A stretch of DNA of 64,000 nt, from NCBI RefSeq assembly GCF_014856545.2, contig NZ_CP109811.1:4768001-4832000 (forward strand). Reading direction: 5' to 3'. Positions 35,488 through 44,485 of this stretch are shown here, piece by piece. Source of the stretch: Mesobacillus jeotgali. Its GTDB lineage: Bacteria > Bacillota > Bacilli > Bacillales > Cytobacillaceae. The notes under the pieces are model-generated. The model was given only the letters and a program-made list of their open reading frames with translations. It searched no databases and had not been told where the DNA came from. A program made the translations under genes and the position numbers. Numbering within the stretch: the first letter of the stretch is position 1; each line of letters begins with the position of its first letter.

Positions 35488-37304
35488 GACCAATCATCCT
35501 CTGCACTCCGGTCATAAGGAAGAGTAAATTGAACGGTTGTTCCTTTGCCTTCTACACTTTCCGCCCAAATTCTACCGCCATGGGCATTGACCATTTCCTT
35601 GGCAATTGCCAGTCCGAGACCTGTTCCCCCAAGTTTTCTGGTCCTGGCTTTATCGACACGGTAAAAACGGTCGAAAATTTTATCAAGATTATCTTTCGGG
35701 ATGCCAACACCTTCGTCAGAGATGCTCGCAACAATCTGGTCATCCAGCTCTTTCACTCTGAATGTGATCGTCCCGCCCTCTGGAGAATACTTCATCGCAT
35801 TAGAAATGATATTGTCGAGTACTTGCGTGATTTTATCTTCATCTATTTCTACGAAAATCGCATCCTCTGTGATTTCCCTTTTGAAAGAAACATTTTGTTC
35901 CTTTGTCATTTCGAATCGGTCAATGATCCTGTTAAAAAAGACCGGGAAGTTGACCCATTCCTTTGAAAGGCGATAATCCACACTATCCAGCTTTGAAAGC
36001 TGCAGCAAATCGTTAACAAGCCGGATCATCCGCTCCGTTTCACCTCTGGTAGTCTCAAGGAAGTTTGGAGCGATTTCCTCATCTCGCCATGCTCCTTCCG
36101 CTAACGCCTCAAGATAGCTGCGCATCGTTGTCAGCGGAGTCCGTAGTTCATGGGAAACATTCGCAACGAATTCACGTCTCTCCATATCAATTTTTTCTTG
36201 TTCTGTAATATCGTACAGGACAGCAATCAATCCATTCACAAAGCCGCTTTCCTTTTGAATTACAGAAAAGTTTGCCCGAAGGATAAATGGCTTGCTTTTG
36301 GTGCTGTAATCAAGGACGATCGAGTCCTTCTCCTGCAGTAAATCTTCGAAAGTATAATTTTCATCCAGACCGAGTACCGAAACCAACGGCTGGGACAGCA
36401 CTGTTTCACGTGGAACACCCAGCATTTGTGTGGCAGGGTCATTGATTAGGATGATGCGGCCTTTTCGGTCGGTAGAAATGACACCATCTGTCATGTAGGA
36501 AATGACCGAGGAAAGCTTTCTTTTCTCTCCTTCAGTTGTTGCCTGTGCCTCTTGCAATTTTTTTGTCAGATTATTGAAAGTGATCGCAAGTTGGCCAATC
36601 TCATCATATCCATAAACTTTTACCTTCCTGGAAAAATTGCCGCGCGTCATGGCCAGCGCCTGTTTGCGCATATCCGATATCGGCCTCGTGATCGTCTGTG
36701 CCAGCAATACGCCCAAAATGGCTGTAAAAATCAGGGCAATGGCTGTTCCTGTAGCCAGGATTTTATTAATATCATTCATCTGTTTAAATATATCCTCGAT
36801 CTGGGCTACAAGATAAACAGCACCGATTGCTTCACTGTTATGCATGATAGGTGTGGATAGTACCCAAACCCTGTCATTACCTTTCAACTGGATGCCATCT
36901 TCATCTTCTTCAAAGATGATCGAACGCTTGATTTTGACATCAGGCGTCCTCTGTCCGACCATCCCCTGATTACTAGAGCTTGATGTACCGAGTACTTTGA
37001 AGCTGCTCCCGTCAATTACCCTAATTTCAGAAATATCATTGGGTTTATAATCTCTTAAAATCTCCCTGATCGCTTCCTCTTTCGTAGGGTCTTCCTTCCC
37101 GCGCTCCTTGACCAGCTCTTCCTGTATATCATAAACCAGCAGGTCCACACGGGATTTTATAGAATCCTGGTAATTCGTCATCAGGGTCGTCTCAAGTTTG
37201 CGGACAAAGTAAACTCCGATGATTTGCATGGCAACCAGAATAAGCAGGACATATATAATCACAAATTTAAGATGAATGGATCGAAAGAAACCTACCTTTT
37301 TCAT
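35484..37304 (-). CDS. walK: Cell-wall sensor histidine kinase WalK
   Basis: A 606-residue kinase: first helix at about 12-30, an extracellular PAS-like domain, second helix near 185-205 (GTAIALIFTAILGVLLAQ), HAMP, a cytoplasmic PAS domain (VISYMTDGVISTDRKGRIILIND), the phosphorylated histidine in FVANVSHELRTPLT, and the ATPase domain with DNIISNAMKYSPEGG and GTGLGLAI. It controls wall hydrolase genes with WalR and is essential in B. subtilis. A 16-bp parS site lies inside the coding sequence (36402-36417). Confidence 0.96.
   Translation of the reverse strand: MKKVGFFRSIHLKFVIIYVLLILVAMQIIGVYFVRKLETTLMTNYQDSIKSRVDLLVYDIQEELVKERGKEDPTKEEAIREILRDYKPNDISEIRVIDGSSFKVLGTSSSSNQGMVGQRTPDVKIKRSIIFEEDEDGIQLKGNDRVWVLSTPIMHNSEAIGAVYLVAQIEDIFKQMNDINKILATGTAIALIFTAILGVLLAQTITRPISDMRKQALAMTRGNFSRKVKVYGYDEIGQLAITFNNLTKKLQEAQATTEGEKRKLSSVISYMTDGVISTDRKGRIILINDPATQMLGVPRETVLSQPLVSVLGLDENYTFEDLLQEKDSIVLDYSTKSKPFILRANFSVIQKESGFVNGLIAVLYDITEQEKIDMERREFVANVSHELRTPLTTMRSYLEALAEGAWRDEEIAPNFLETTRGETERMIRLVNDLLQLSKLDSVDYRLSKEWVNFPVFFNRIIDRFEMTKEQNVSFKREITEDAIFVEIDEDKITQVLDNIISNAMKYSPEGGTITFRVKELDDQIVASISDEGVGIPKDNLDKIFDRFYRVDKARTRKLGGTGLGLAIAKEMVNAHGGRIWAESVEGKGTTVQFTLPYDRSAEDDWS
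36402..36417 (+). promoter_or_regulatory. parS: parS site inside walK
   Basis: TGTTTCACGTGGAACA is identical to the site inside parB at 56244-56259 and matches the Bacillus parS consensus TGTTNCACGTGAAACA at all but one position of the palindrome (read on the other strand it is TGTTCCACGTGAAACA). ParB should load here. Confidence 0.85.
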
Positions 37305-37312
37305 CCCTGTCC

Positions 37313-38023
37313 TTACTCCTGCTCAGAATTTCTCAAATAGTATCCTACTCCTCGTCTTGTCACGATCCATGTCGGGTGGCTAGGATTATCCTCAATTTTT
37401 TCACGCAGACGTCTTACCGTTACATCTACTGTTCGGACATCTCCGTAGTAGTCATAGCCCCAAACTGTTTGCAGCAAGTGCTCCCGTGTCATGACTTGTC
37501 CAATATGCTTGGCAAGATAATGGAGAAGTTCGAATTCACGATGCGTCAATTCGATCGTTTCGCCTCTTTTGGAAACAACATAAGCATCCGGGTGGATCGT
37601 CAAGGAGCCAACTGTAATTTCATTGGATTCTTCCTGTTCATCTTCTTTGGTTGCAATCTGCTGATGACGGCGCAGGTTTGCTTTTACCCTGGCAATCAAT
37701 TCTCTTGTGCTGAATGGCTTCGTGACATAATCATCCGCTCCAAGTTCCAGTCCGAGCACTTTATCAATTTCCGAATCTTTAGCAGTCAGCATGATAATCG
37801 GCATCTCGTATTTTTTACGGACCTCACGGCAAACCTCCATGCCATCACGCATCGGAAGCATGATATCCAGCAGGATCAAATCTGGCTGAACTTCCTCCAC
37901 CATTTCAACTGCCTGATTCCCATCATATGCACAGTAAACATCGTAACCCTCTTTTTTAAGATTGAACTGTAAAATATCTGCAATTGGTTTTTCATCGTCT
38001 ACTACCAGTATCTTCTTCTCCAT
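37313..38023 (-). CDS. walR: Essential response regulator WalR
   Basis: A 236-residue OmpR-type regulator. Receiver domain with phosphorylated D in LILLDIMLP, conserved DDE at the start (VVDDEKPI) and K in YVTKPFS; winged helix from about 130 ([14 protein letters not shown]). I start at ATG 38023, after AAAGGAGAATTGGT. It heads the wal operon, 8 bp before walK. Confidence 0.97.
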   Translation of the reverse strand: MEKKILVVDDEKPIADILQFNLKKEGYDVYCAYDGNQAVEMVEEVQPDLILLDIMLPMRDGMEVCREVRKKYEMPIIMLTAKDSEIDKVLGLELGADDYVTKPFSTRELIARVKANLRRHQQIATKEDEQEESNEITVGSLTIHPDAYVVSKRGETIELTHREFELLHYLAKHIGQVMTREHLLQTVWGYDYYGDVRTVDVTVRRLREKIEDNPSHPTWIVTRRGVGYYLRNSEQE

Positions 38024-38270
38024 ACCAATTCTCCTTTTAAGCCAAATTGACAATCATATATGAATAATTCTTCTCTCTTTAAAAAAGCTATCTTATCTAT
38101 TTTACTTTAAAACAGAGAAAAACTGAATTTATCTGTTATATAACTTCTAATTCTTCTCTTCCCAATTGTACCAATCCTGCCCATAACAATAAACTGACAG
38201 GATTATTTCATGTTCAGTATTTTAAAGCTCCTTACTCATCACTTCCAAAAGGCAAAACAACTAATGAAAA

Positions 38271-38298
38271 AAGTCCCTAGTTTGACTAGAGACTTTTA
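38271..38298 (-). terminator. Terminator of the M23 peptidase gene
   Basis: AAGTCCCTAG and CTAGAGACTT form a 10-bp stem with one mismatch and T residues on the minus side. Confidence 0.8.
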
Positions 38299-38306
38299 CT
38301 TATAGG

Positions 38307-39785
38307 TTAACGCAATTTAGACAAAGGATCGATAATCTTGCCATTGTGATATACCTCAAAATGAAGATGGATACCGGTGGAATTACCTGTCCTTCCCATG
38401 ACGCCGATTTTCGAACCGCTAGAGACAGACTGACCTACGCTTACTGAAATAGATGCAAGGTGAGCATACATTGTACGGTAGCCGTTTTGGTGATCGATGA
38501 TGATTTTATTGCCATATCCATCGCCCCTGTTACCAGCGTATACGACTCTTCCATTATCAGCAGCCTTGATTGTATAGTTGCTCGGCCTAGCGATATCGAT
38601 TCCTTTATGCATCCTGCTCCAACGATACCCCTGGCGGCTGGATACATACCCTCCATTTGTCGGCCATACAAAGGTTCCATCTCCACGTGAAGGAACAACC
38701 TTTGTACCTTTAATGATGATTTCCTTCACAGGCTCTTCAAGTACAGTTTCCTTGATGACTTCCTTCTTGGTTACTCTGCCATTTTGTTCTGACACTGAAT
38801 AGGTAACACCATTCATGCCAACTTTACCTTCCTGCTGCTTCTTCGTATCTCCCTTGAACATGGTTGAGTCTTTTTTGACTTCTCTTTCGAAAGGCACTTC
38901 TTTTTGTTCGTAAACCTGGCGATTGACAACGACTTCAACGAAAGGCTTCAACACAGTCACATTTAATTCCTGGCCTGGTTTCAGCACAGAGTCTTCAGTA
39001 AGGCCTTCATTCAAAGTAAGCAATTCAGCAAGCTTCAGGTTATGTGAATTGGCAATGCTTCCTAACACATCCCCTTCTTTAACCTGGTACTTCTGTTCCT
39101 CTAAAGTACCCTTTTTAAAGAGCTGGATAGCTTCCTCTACAGAAAGTACTTTTTCAGGATCAACTTTTTCGTCCGAATGTGAAACTTCTTTAGTTAAATA
39201 AACGTCTAATATACGAGTTTCATTTTCTTTTACTTCGGGTACTGGTAGATTAGGAGATTCTTTTCTGCTCTCCACCTCAGCTAGTTCTTCTTCAGTAACA
39301 TGTTCAAGCTTTAATGCCTTAAGGACTTCTTTTGCAGCTTCAGCATCTTTTACATATGCTACTGGGTTTTCACCAATCACAAGAGCTGACGCATCGGCCT
39401 GGACAGTCATCTCGTCTTTAAGCACTTCGATTACTTCACTTGTATTTGCGTTGGCAGCTGAGCTGAACACCTGCTCAGGAATAAAAGATACGTCTAAACC
39501 AAGCTCGATATCAAGGTCAGCGTATTCCTGCTTCACGGATGCCAACTTGTCTTCCACCAGCTGTTCTACTTCTGATTTATCTGCTACAGTTCCTACAAAT
39601 TTATCATTTACATACACATAATACACGGTTGTTAAGTCAGACTCAGCCGCAAGTGCAGCATTTCCTGCACCAAAAGACAACGCAGCTACAGTTACTGCAG
39701 CCATGATCGACTTTTTAATTGCTGGCTTCATCTCTCTAGATGTTTTGCCGGCAAGATTGGACAGCCTATGTTTAAAATTATTCAT
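38307..39785 (-). CDS. Secreted M23 peptidoglycan endopeptidase with LysM and G5 domains
   Basis: A 492-residue exported protein. It has a signal-peptide-like hydrophobic segment (SIMAAVTVAALSFGAGNAALA, about residues 27-47), a LysM domain (YQVKEGDVLGSIANSHNL, near 235), a G5 domain (EVPFEREVKKDSTMFKGD), and a C-terminal M23 domain with H in RMHKGIDIARP and the pair HLHFEVYHNG. It should cut stem-peptide cross-bridges in the wall. Start at ATG 39785 after GGAGGATCAGG. A WalR-box-like sequence lies upstream, consistent with its place between purA and walR. Confidence 0.92.
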   Translation of the reverse strand: MNNFKHRLSNLAGKTSREMKPAIKKSIMAAVTVAALSFGAGNAALAAESDLTTVYYVYVNDKFVGTVADKSEVEQLVEDKLASVKQEYADLDIELGLDVSFIPEQVFSSAANANTSEVIEVLKDEMTVQADASALVIGENPVAYVKDAEAAKEVLKALKLEHVTEEELAEVESRKESPNLPVPEVKENETRILDVYLTKEVSHSDEKVDPEKVLSVEEAIQLFKKGTLEEQKYQVKEGDVLGSIANSHNLKLAELLTLNEGLTEDSVLKPGQELNVTVLKPFVEVVVNRQVYEQKEVPFEREVKKDSTMFKGDTKKQQEGKVGMNGVTYSVSEQNGRVTKKEVIKETVLEEPVKEIIIKGTKVVPSRGDGTFVWPTNGGYVSSRQGYRWSRMHKGIDIARPSNYTIKAADNGRVVYAGNRGDGYGNKIIIDHQNGYRTMYAHLASISVSVGQSVSSGSKIGVMGRTGNSTGIHLHFEVYHNGKIIDPLSKLR

Positions 39786-39884
39786 CCTGATCCTCCTACA
39801 ACGGTCAAACACTATTAGTCTAGTTCTAAATAACTATAATCTGATAATTGTACCTTTTTACTTTACCATATAATGTATCAATGG

Positions 39885-39919
39885 GAAGACTAGTCTTCAT
39901 TATGTAACAAAAATGTATA
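39885..39919. promoter_or_regulatory. Palindrome and WalR-box-like sequence upstream of the M23 gene
   Basis: GAAGACTAGTCTTC (39885-39898) is a perfect 14-bp palindrome. Next to it TGTAAC-N5-TGTATA (39903-39919) fits the WalR consensus TGTWAH-N5-TGTWAH with one mismatch. The remaining 240 bp up to the tRNA terminator hold a short hairpin (TCTCCTACTTTAGGAGGA near 40030) and no gene. Confidence 0.35.
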
Positions 39920-40127
39920 ATAGCTGACATTTAATTACGATTTTTGTCAGTAAAATGGTATTCTGAATCGATATATTTTCCTATCCTAGAAAATGAAAAT
40001 AAGTAAAAAACCTAGTAATATCAGGGTATTCTCCTACTTTAGGAGGATTATTATTGAAGATTGTTGTTAATAGCAACACAAACATGTTAAAATAGGAAAT
40101 TCACATTTACATTACAAGAATATTACA

Positions 40128-40166
40128 AAAAAAGAGAGCATGTCATATGACACGCTCCCTTTTTTA
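40128..40166 (-). terminator. Terminator of the tRNA cluster
   Basis: GGGAGCGTGTCATATGACATGCTCTC folds on itself, followed by seven T residues on the minus strand. Confidence 0.85.
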
Positions 40167-40167
40167 A

Positions 40168-40240
40168 TGGCTCAGGACGGAATCGAACCGCCGACACAAG
40201 GATTTTCAGTCCTTTGCTCTACCGACTGAGCTACTGAGCC
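40168..40240 (-). tRNA. tRNA-Phe (GAA)
   Basis: A full cloverleaf of 73 bases: acceptor GGCTCAG/CTGAGCC, D-arm AGCTCAGTCGGTAGAGC, anticodon loop CTGAAAA (GAA), T-arm with GGTTCGATTCC. CCA is not encoded. Confidence 0.95.
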
Positions 40241-40503
40241 ATGATAATAAGTGATCCCTAAACTTTAATTGGTTTAGGTCCTTTGCTCGAATGACCTTGC
40301 GGTCTTTCTCGCAGGTTGCCGCTGAAGCTGAGTCAAAGATGTGAGCAACCTGCTCTACCGACTGAGCTACTGAGCCATGATAATAAGTTGTTCCCTAAAC
40401 TTTATTTAGCTTAAAACTGTGCTCAAAAAACCTTTCGGTTTTTCTCGCAAGTTGCCGCAGATGCTTATTCGGAGAAGCAAGCAACTGACTGAGCTACTGG
40501 GCC
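40241..40503 (-). repeat. Two decayed tRNA halves in a diverged tandem duplication
   Basis: Two units of about 130 bp share ATGATAATAAGT, CCCTAAACTTTA, TTTCTCGCARGTTGCCGC and an end that copies the 5' half of a tRNA (GGCTCAGTAGCTCAGTCGGTAGAGC in the first, a shorter GGCCCAGTAGCTCAGTCAGT in the second). After the D-arm the tRNA sequence is replaced by unrelated sequence able to form a GCAGGTTGC/GCAACCTGC hairpin. Neither is a working tRNA. Confidence 0.75.
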
Positions 40504-40537
40504 AAGATAATACTACTCAATTAGTTATGTAATAAAG

Positions 40538-40609
40538 TGACCCCTACGGGATTCGAACCCGTGTTACCGCCGTGAAAGGGCGGTGTCTTAACCGCTTGAC
40601 CAAGGGGCC
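40538..40609 (-). tRNA. tRNA-Glu (TTC)
   Basis: Cloverleaf of 72 bases with acceptor GGCCCCT/AGGGGTC, anticodon loop CTTTCAC (TTC) and T-loop GGTTCGAATCC. CCA is not encoded. Confidence 0.95.
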
Positions 40610-40649
40610 CTATATAAAGTTGATCTTTTTCGCTGTCGAGAAAAAGACT

Positions 40650-40725
40650 TGGTGAGCCATGAAGGACTCGAACCTTCGACCCTCTGATTAAAAGTCAGAT
40701 GCTCTACCGACTGAGCTAATGGCTC
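40650..40725 (-). tRNA. tRNA-Lys (TTT)
   Basis: Cloverleaf with acceptor GAGCCAT/ATGGCTC, anticodon loop CTTTTAA (TTT), T-loop GGTTCGAGTCC and an encoded CCA. First tRNA of the minus-strand cluster. Confidence 0.95.
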
Positions 40726-41001
40726 GTATTAAAAATTATCACATTTTGTCGAATTAGTGACAACGTTGTTTATATTACCATAGCATTTTGTTGTTTGTAT
40801 ATGTTTTTTTAAATTTTTTTTGCTTTTTTCTTTAAAAATATATTTTTCTTCGCAAACAATGCTCTTATTGTTTAAATTTAATGCTGTTTATCTATCTGGA
40901 CTCTATAAAAATTGTTTATTTCAGCGAAATCACATAATATTTCCACGAAACAGGAGATTAATTCCGCGAACTGGAAAACAGCTGGTTTATTTTACTAATA
41001 A

Positions 41002-41037
41002 TAAAAATCCCCCGCTCTTGAAAGAACGAGGGATTTG
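41002..41037 (-). terminator. purA terminator
   Basis: AATCCCTCGTTC pairs with GAGCGGGGGATT and T residues follow on the minus strand, directly after the purA stop. Confidence 0.85.
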
Positions 41038-41044
41038 TATAAAA

Positions 41045-42334
41045 TTATGATCTCCAAGGGCTGCGCACGACATTTGTCTGAGTGCGGTCCGGTCCGACTG
41101 AGAAGATGGACAATGGAATGCCTGTCAGCTGTGAAATCCGTTCTAGATAGTGTCTTGCGTTTTCTGGCAATTCATCGAGTGATTTTACACCTGTGATGTC
41201 TTCTGTCCAACCTGGCAGTTCTTCGTATACAGGTTCACATTCTGCCAGTGTCTTGAGGCTAGCCGGAAACTCTTCGATCAACTCGCCTTTGTAGCGATAA
41301 GCTACACAAATCTTAAGCGTTTCGATTCCTGTCAAAACATCAATCGAGTTTAAAGATAGATCCGTGATTCCGCTGACACGGCGGGCATGGCGGACGACGA
41401 CGCTGTCGAACCAGCCGACGCGACGCGGACGGCCTGTAGTAGTGCCATATTCACGGCCGACTTCACGAATCTGGTGACCGATTTCGTTGTCTAGCTCTGT
41501 AGGGAACGGGCCATCACCGACACGCGTTGTATATGCTTTAGATACGCCGACAATATGAGTGATTTTCGTCGGGCCTACTCCTGAACCAATTGTCACACCG
41601 CCGGCAACTGGGTTAGATGAAGTAACAAACGGATATGTACCCTGGTCGATGTCGAGCATGACTCCCTGTGCTCCTTCAAACAGCACTCGGCGTCCTTCGT
41701 CCAACGCATCGTTCAGCACGACGGATGTATCGACAACATAATCCTTGATTTGCTGTCCATATTCAAAATACTCATCCAAGATATCTTCAAGCTTGAAGCC
41801 TTCTGTTTCGTAAATTCGTTCAAGCAGGCGATTCTTTTCTTCGAGATTTCGGGAAAGCTTTTCCTCAAACACTTCACGGTCCAACAAATCTGCAATCCGG
41901 ATTCCGGTACGTGCAGCCTTGTCCATATATGCAGGGCCGATTCCCTTCTTGGTCGTTCCAATTTTATTGGCACCCTTGCTTGCTTCTTCCACCTCATCAA
42001 GCTTCAAGTGATACGGAAGGATGACATGCGCGCGGTTGCTGATGCGCAGATTGTCTGTCTTAACATCTTTATCGTGAAGATAAGCGAGCTCCTTCACTAA
42101 CGCTTTTGGATCCACAACCATTCCGTTGCCGATGACGCTGATTTTATCATTATAGAAAATTCCTGATGGAATTAAATGCAATTTATATGTTTCACCATTG
42201 AACTTAATTGTATGTCCGGCGTTGTTACCTCCCTGGTAACGGGCAATCACTTCGGCATTTTCTGATAGGAAGTCTGTAATCTTCCCTTTTCCTTCGTCTC
42301 CCCATTGTGTCCCTACTACTACTACGGATGACAT
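41045..42334 (-). CDS. purA: Adenylosuccinate synthetase
   Basis: A 429-residue enzyme joining IMP and aspartate with GTP to adenylosuccinate, the first step toward AMP. Marks are [11 protein letters not shown] at the start, the IMP/GTP region [16 protein letters not shown], and the signature [23 protein letters not shown] in pieces. Start ATG 42334 follows AAAGGAGGTGC. Two PurBox-like sites upstream predict PurR control by purine supply. Confidence 0.97.
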   Translation of the reverse strand: MSSVVVVGTQWGDEGKGKITDFLSENAEVIARYQGGNNAGHTIKFNGETYKLHLIPSGIFYNDKISVIGNGMVVDPKALVKELAYLHDKDVKTDNLRISNRAHVILPYHLKLDEVEEASKGANKIGTTKKGIGPAYMDKAARTGIRIADLLDREVFEEKLSRNLEEKNRLLERIYETEGFKLEDILDEYFEYGQQIKDYVVDTSVVLNDALDEGRRVLFEGAQGVMLDIDQGTYPFVTSSNPVAGGVTIGSGVGPTKITHIVGVSKAYTTRVGDGPFPTELDNEIGHQIREVGREYGTTTGRPRRVGWFDSVVVRHARRVSGITDLSLNSIDVLTGIETLKICVAYRYKGELIEEFPASLKTLAECEPVYEELPGWTEDITGVKSLDELPENARHYLERISQLTGIPLSIFSVGPDRTQTNVVRSPWRS

Positions 42335-42420
42335 ATAAAAAGCACCTCCAAAGGTATACGGTTATTTTTTTCCGTTCCAAACATATAAAGTTTACCAGTA
42401 AACATAACCAAAAGTCAATT

Positions 42421-42464
42421 AAACACGAACATTAAATTTATATTTCGTTTAATTCGTTCGTGTA
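42421..42464 (-). promoter_or_regulatory. PurBox pair upstream of purA
   Basis: AAACACGAACATT (42421-42433) and, on the other strand, TACACGAACGAAT (42452-42464) face each other, 18 bp apart. Both fit the PurR box AWWWCCGAACWWT with the central CGAAC, and this paired layout is typical of PurR operators. Confidence 0.7.
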
Positions 42465-42512
42465 AATCCGCATGCTATATGGCCTCCCCAAAGGCTCTGC
42501 TAGATTATGGAG

Positions 42513-42549
42513 ATAAAAAAAGAGAATCAACCTATACGGTCAATTCTCA
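42513..42549 (-). terminator. dnaB terminator
   Basis: AGAATTGAC and TTGATTCTC pair imperfectly on the minus strand before seven T residues, right after the dnaB stop. Confidence 0.8.
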
Positions 42550-43914
42550 TTATGCCCCTGGTGGAGCGTACGATTCGTCATATCGATTCTCAATATTGAC
42601 GAATTTATTGTATTCTTTTACGAATGCCAGCTTTACGGTTCCTACCGGGCCGTTACGCTGCTTGGCAATGATGATTTCAATGATGTTCTTGTCTTCAGAT
42701 TCCTTGTCATAGTAGTCATCACGGTAAAGGAAGGCTACGATATCGGCATCCTGCTCGATCGAACCGGATTCACGGATATCTGACATCATCGGACGCTTGT
42801 CCTGTCGCTGTTCCACACCACGGGAAAGCTGGGACAACGCGATTACAGGGACCTGCAATTCACGTGCCAGCTGCTTGAGGGAACGGGATATTTCGGATAC
42901 TTCCTGCTGGCGGTTTTCGCCGGCACGGCCGCTTCCAAGAATCAGTTGCAGGTAGTCAATCATGATCATGCCCAACCCTTGTTCCTGCTTTAAGCGGCGG
43001 CATTTTGACCTGATATCAGTAATTTTGACACCTGGAGTATCATCAATGAAAATCCCTGCATTCGACAGGCTTCCCATTGCCATGGTCAACTTGCCCCAGT
43101 CTTCATCATTCAGGGATCCTGTACGCAGCCTCTGGGCATCGATATTTCCTTCAGCACAAAGGACACGCATGACAAGCTGTTCTGCACCCATCTCCAAACT
43201 GAAGATCGCGACATTTTCCCCTGTCTTTTTCGCAACGTTCTGAGCGATATTCAAGGCGAAGGCGGTTTTACCAACAGAAGGACGGGCGCCAACGATAATC
43301 AAATCATTTCGCTGAAAGCCTGCTGTCATACGGTCAAGCTCGGTGAATCCCGTCTCAAGGCCGGTGATATCCCCTTTTCGGTTATGCATTTCCTCGATAT
43401 TATCATATGTCCTGACCAGGACATCCTTTATATTATGGAAGGCTCCTCCGCCTTTGCGCTGGGCAACCTCCATGATGTTTTTTTCTGCTTCGGCGAGCAA
43501 TGCTTCGACTTCATCCTCACGCATATAGCCATCTTCAGCAATGCCTGATGCTGTGCGGATCAGCCTTCTCAACAGTGATTTTTCTTCTACGATTCTAGCA
43601 TAATACTCTATATTAGCAGCCGTCGGAACGGATGCAGCCAATTCACTTAAATAGCTGACGCCTCCAACATCTTCAATCAGCTTGGATGAGGCCAATTCCT
43701 CAGTGACGGTCACCAGGTCGATGGCTTTGCCTTTATCATTCAAATCCAGCATGACATTGAAAATTTTCTGGTGTGCTACACGGTAAAAGTCATCTGGTAA
43801 TAAAATTTCTGAAGCAAGAGTTAAAGCTGATGGCTCTAAAAATATTGCGCCAAGTACGGCTTGTTCCGCTTCCATGTTTTGCGGCGGAAGTCGATCCGCG
43901 AATAATTCACTCAT
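42550..43914 (-). CDS. dnaB: Replicative DNA helicase
   Basis: A 454-residue hexameric helicase (called dnaC in B. subtilis). N-terminal collar domain (PPQNMEAEQAVLGAIFLEP), RecA-like domain with Walker A GARPSVGKTAFAL, Walker B MIMIDYLQLI and SRGVEQRQDKRPMMSDIRESG. It unwinds DNA at the fork. Here it lies between purA and rplI in the usual Bacillus order. Confidence 0.97.
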   Translation of the reverse strand: MSELFADRLPPQNMEAEQAVLGAIFLEPSALTLASEILLPDDFYRVAHQKIFNVMLDLNDKGKAIDLVTVTEELASSKLIEDVGGVSYLSELAASVPTAANIEYYARIVEEKSLLRRLIRTASGIAEDGYMREDEVEALLAEAEKNIMEVAQRKGGGAFHNIKDVLVRTYDNIEEMHNRKGDITGLETGFTELDRMTAGFQRNDLIIVGARPSVGKTAFALNIAQNVAKKTGENVAIFSLEMGAEQLVMRVLCAEGNIDAQRLRTGSLNDEDWGKLTMAMGSLSNAGIFIDDTPGVKITDIRSKCRRLKQEQGLGMIMIDYLQLILGSGRAGENRQQEVSEISRSLKQLARELQVPVIALSQLSRGVEQRQDKRPMMSDIRESGSIEQDADIVAFLYRDDYYDKESEDKNIIEIIIAKQRNGPVGTVKLAFVKEYNKFVNIENRYDESYAPPGA

Positions 43915-43952
43915 CTGCCAGCCCCCTTACAAAATTGACTCTCTCGTCTAAT

Positions 43953-43984
43953 TGAAAAAAGTGATCAGCAGAACCGATCACCTA
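43953..43984 (-). terminator. rplI terminator
   Basis: On the minus strand GTGATCGG pairs with CTGATCAC and six T residues follow, between rplI and dnaB. Confidence 0.75.
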
Positions 43985-44035
43985 TTTCTGTAACTATATT
44001 ATTTTATCATGTTTACGGCTATATGGAACTGTAAA

Positions 44036-44485
44036 TTATTTTCCTTCTTTTACATGGACATTCAAAGTTGCCTGCACATCTTTATGAAGCTTGACTGGAA
44101 CCTTTGTGTATCCAAGTGTTCGAATTGCATCCGAGAGCTCAATTTTACGCTTATCAAGCTTGATACCGTTGTTTTTTTGCAGTTCATCAGCAATCTGCTT
44201 GCTAGTGATTGAGCCGAATAGACGTCCGTCTTCGCCAGATTTCGCAGATAATTCTACTGTAACTTTTTCCAGCTTTTCCTTTAATGCTTTCGCATCTTCA
44301 AGCTCCTGCTGAGCCATTTTCTCTTCTTTCTTTTGTTGAGCGCTCAGGGAACTCATAGCGGCCTGATTTGCTTCAACTGCAAGACCCTGTTTAATCAGGA
44401 AATTGTGTGCGTAGCCATCTGCCACATTTTTGATTTCGCCTTTTTTACCTTTTCCTTTAACGTCCTTCAAAAAGATTACTTTCAT
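44036..44485 (-). CDS. rplI: 50S ribosomal protein L9
   Basis: A 149-residue protein with the L9 N-domain [30 protein letters not shown] (in pieces), a long central helix and a C-domain ending [13 protein letters not shown]. It binds 23S rRNA near the L1 stalk. It overlaps gdpP by 4 bp. Confidence 0.97.
   Translation of the reverse strand: MKVIFLKDVKGKGKKGEIKNVADGYAHNFLIKQGLAVEANQAAMSSLSAQQKKEEKMAQQELEDAKALKEKLEKVTVELSAKSGEDGRLFGSITSKQIADELQKNNGIKLDKRKIELSDAIRTLGYTKVPVKLHKDVQATLNVHVKEGK

Noticed and set aside
41045..42479. A purine riboswitch upstream of purA
   Set aside because: No purine aptamer core was seen; the PurBox pair explains the conserved-looking sequence.
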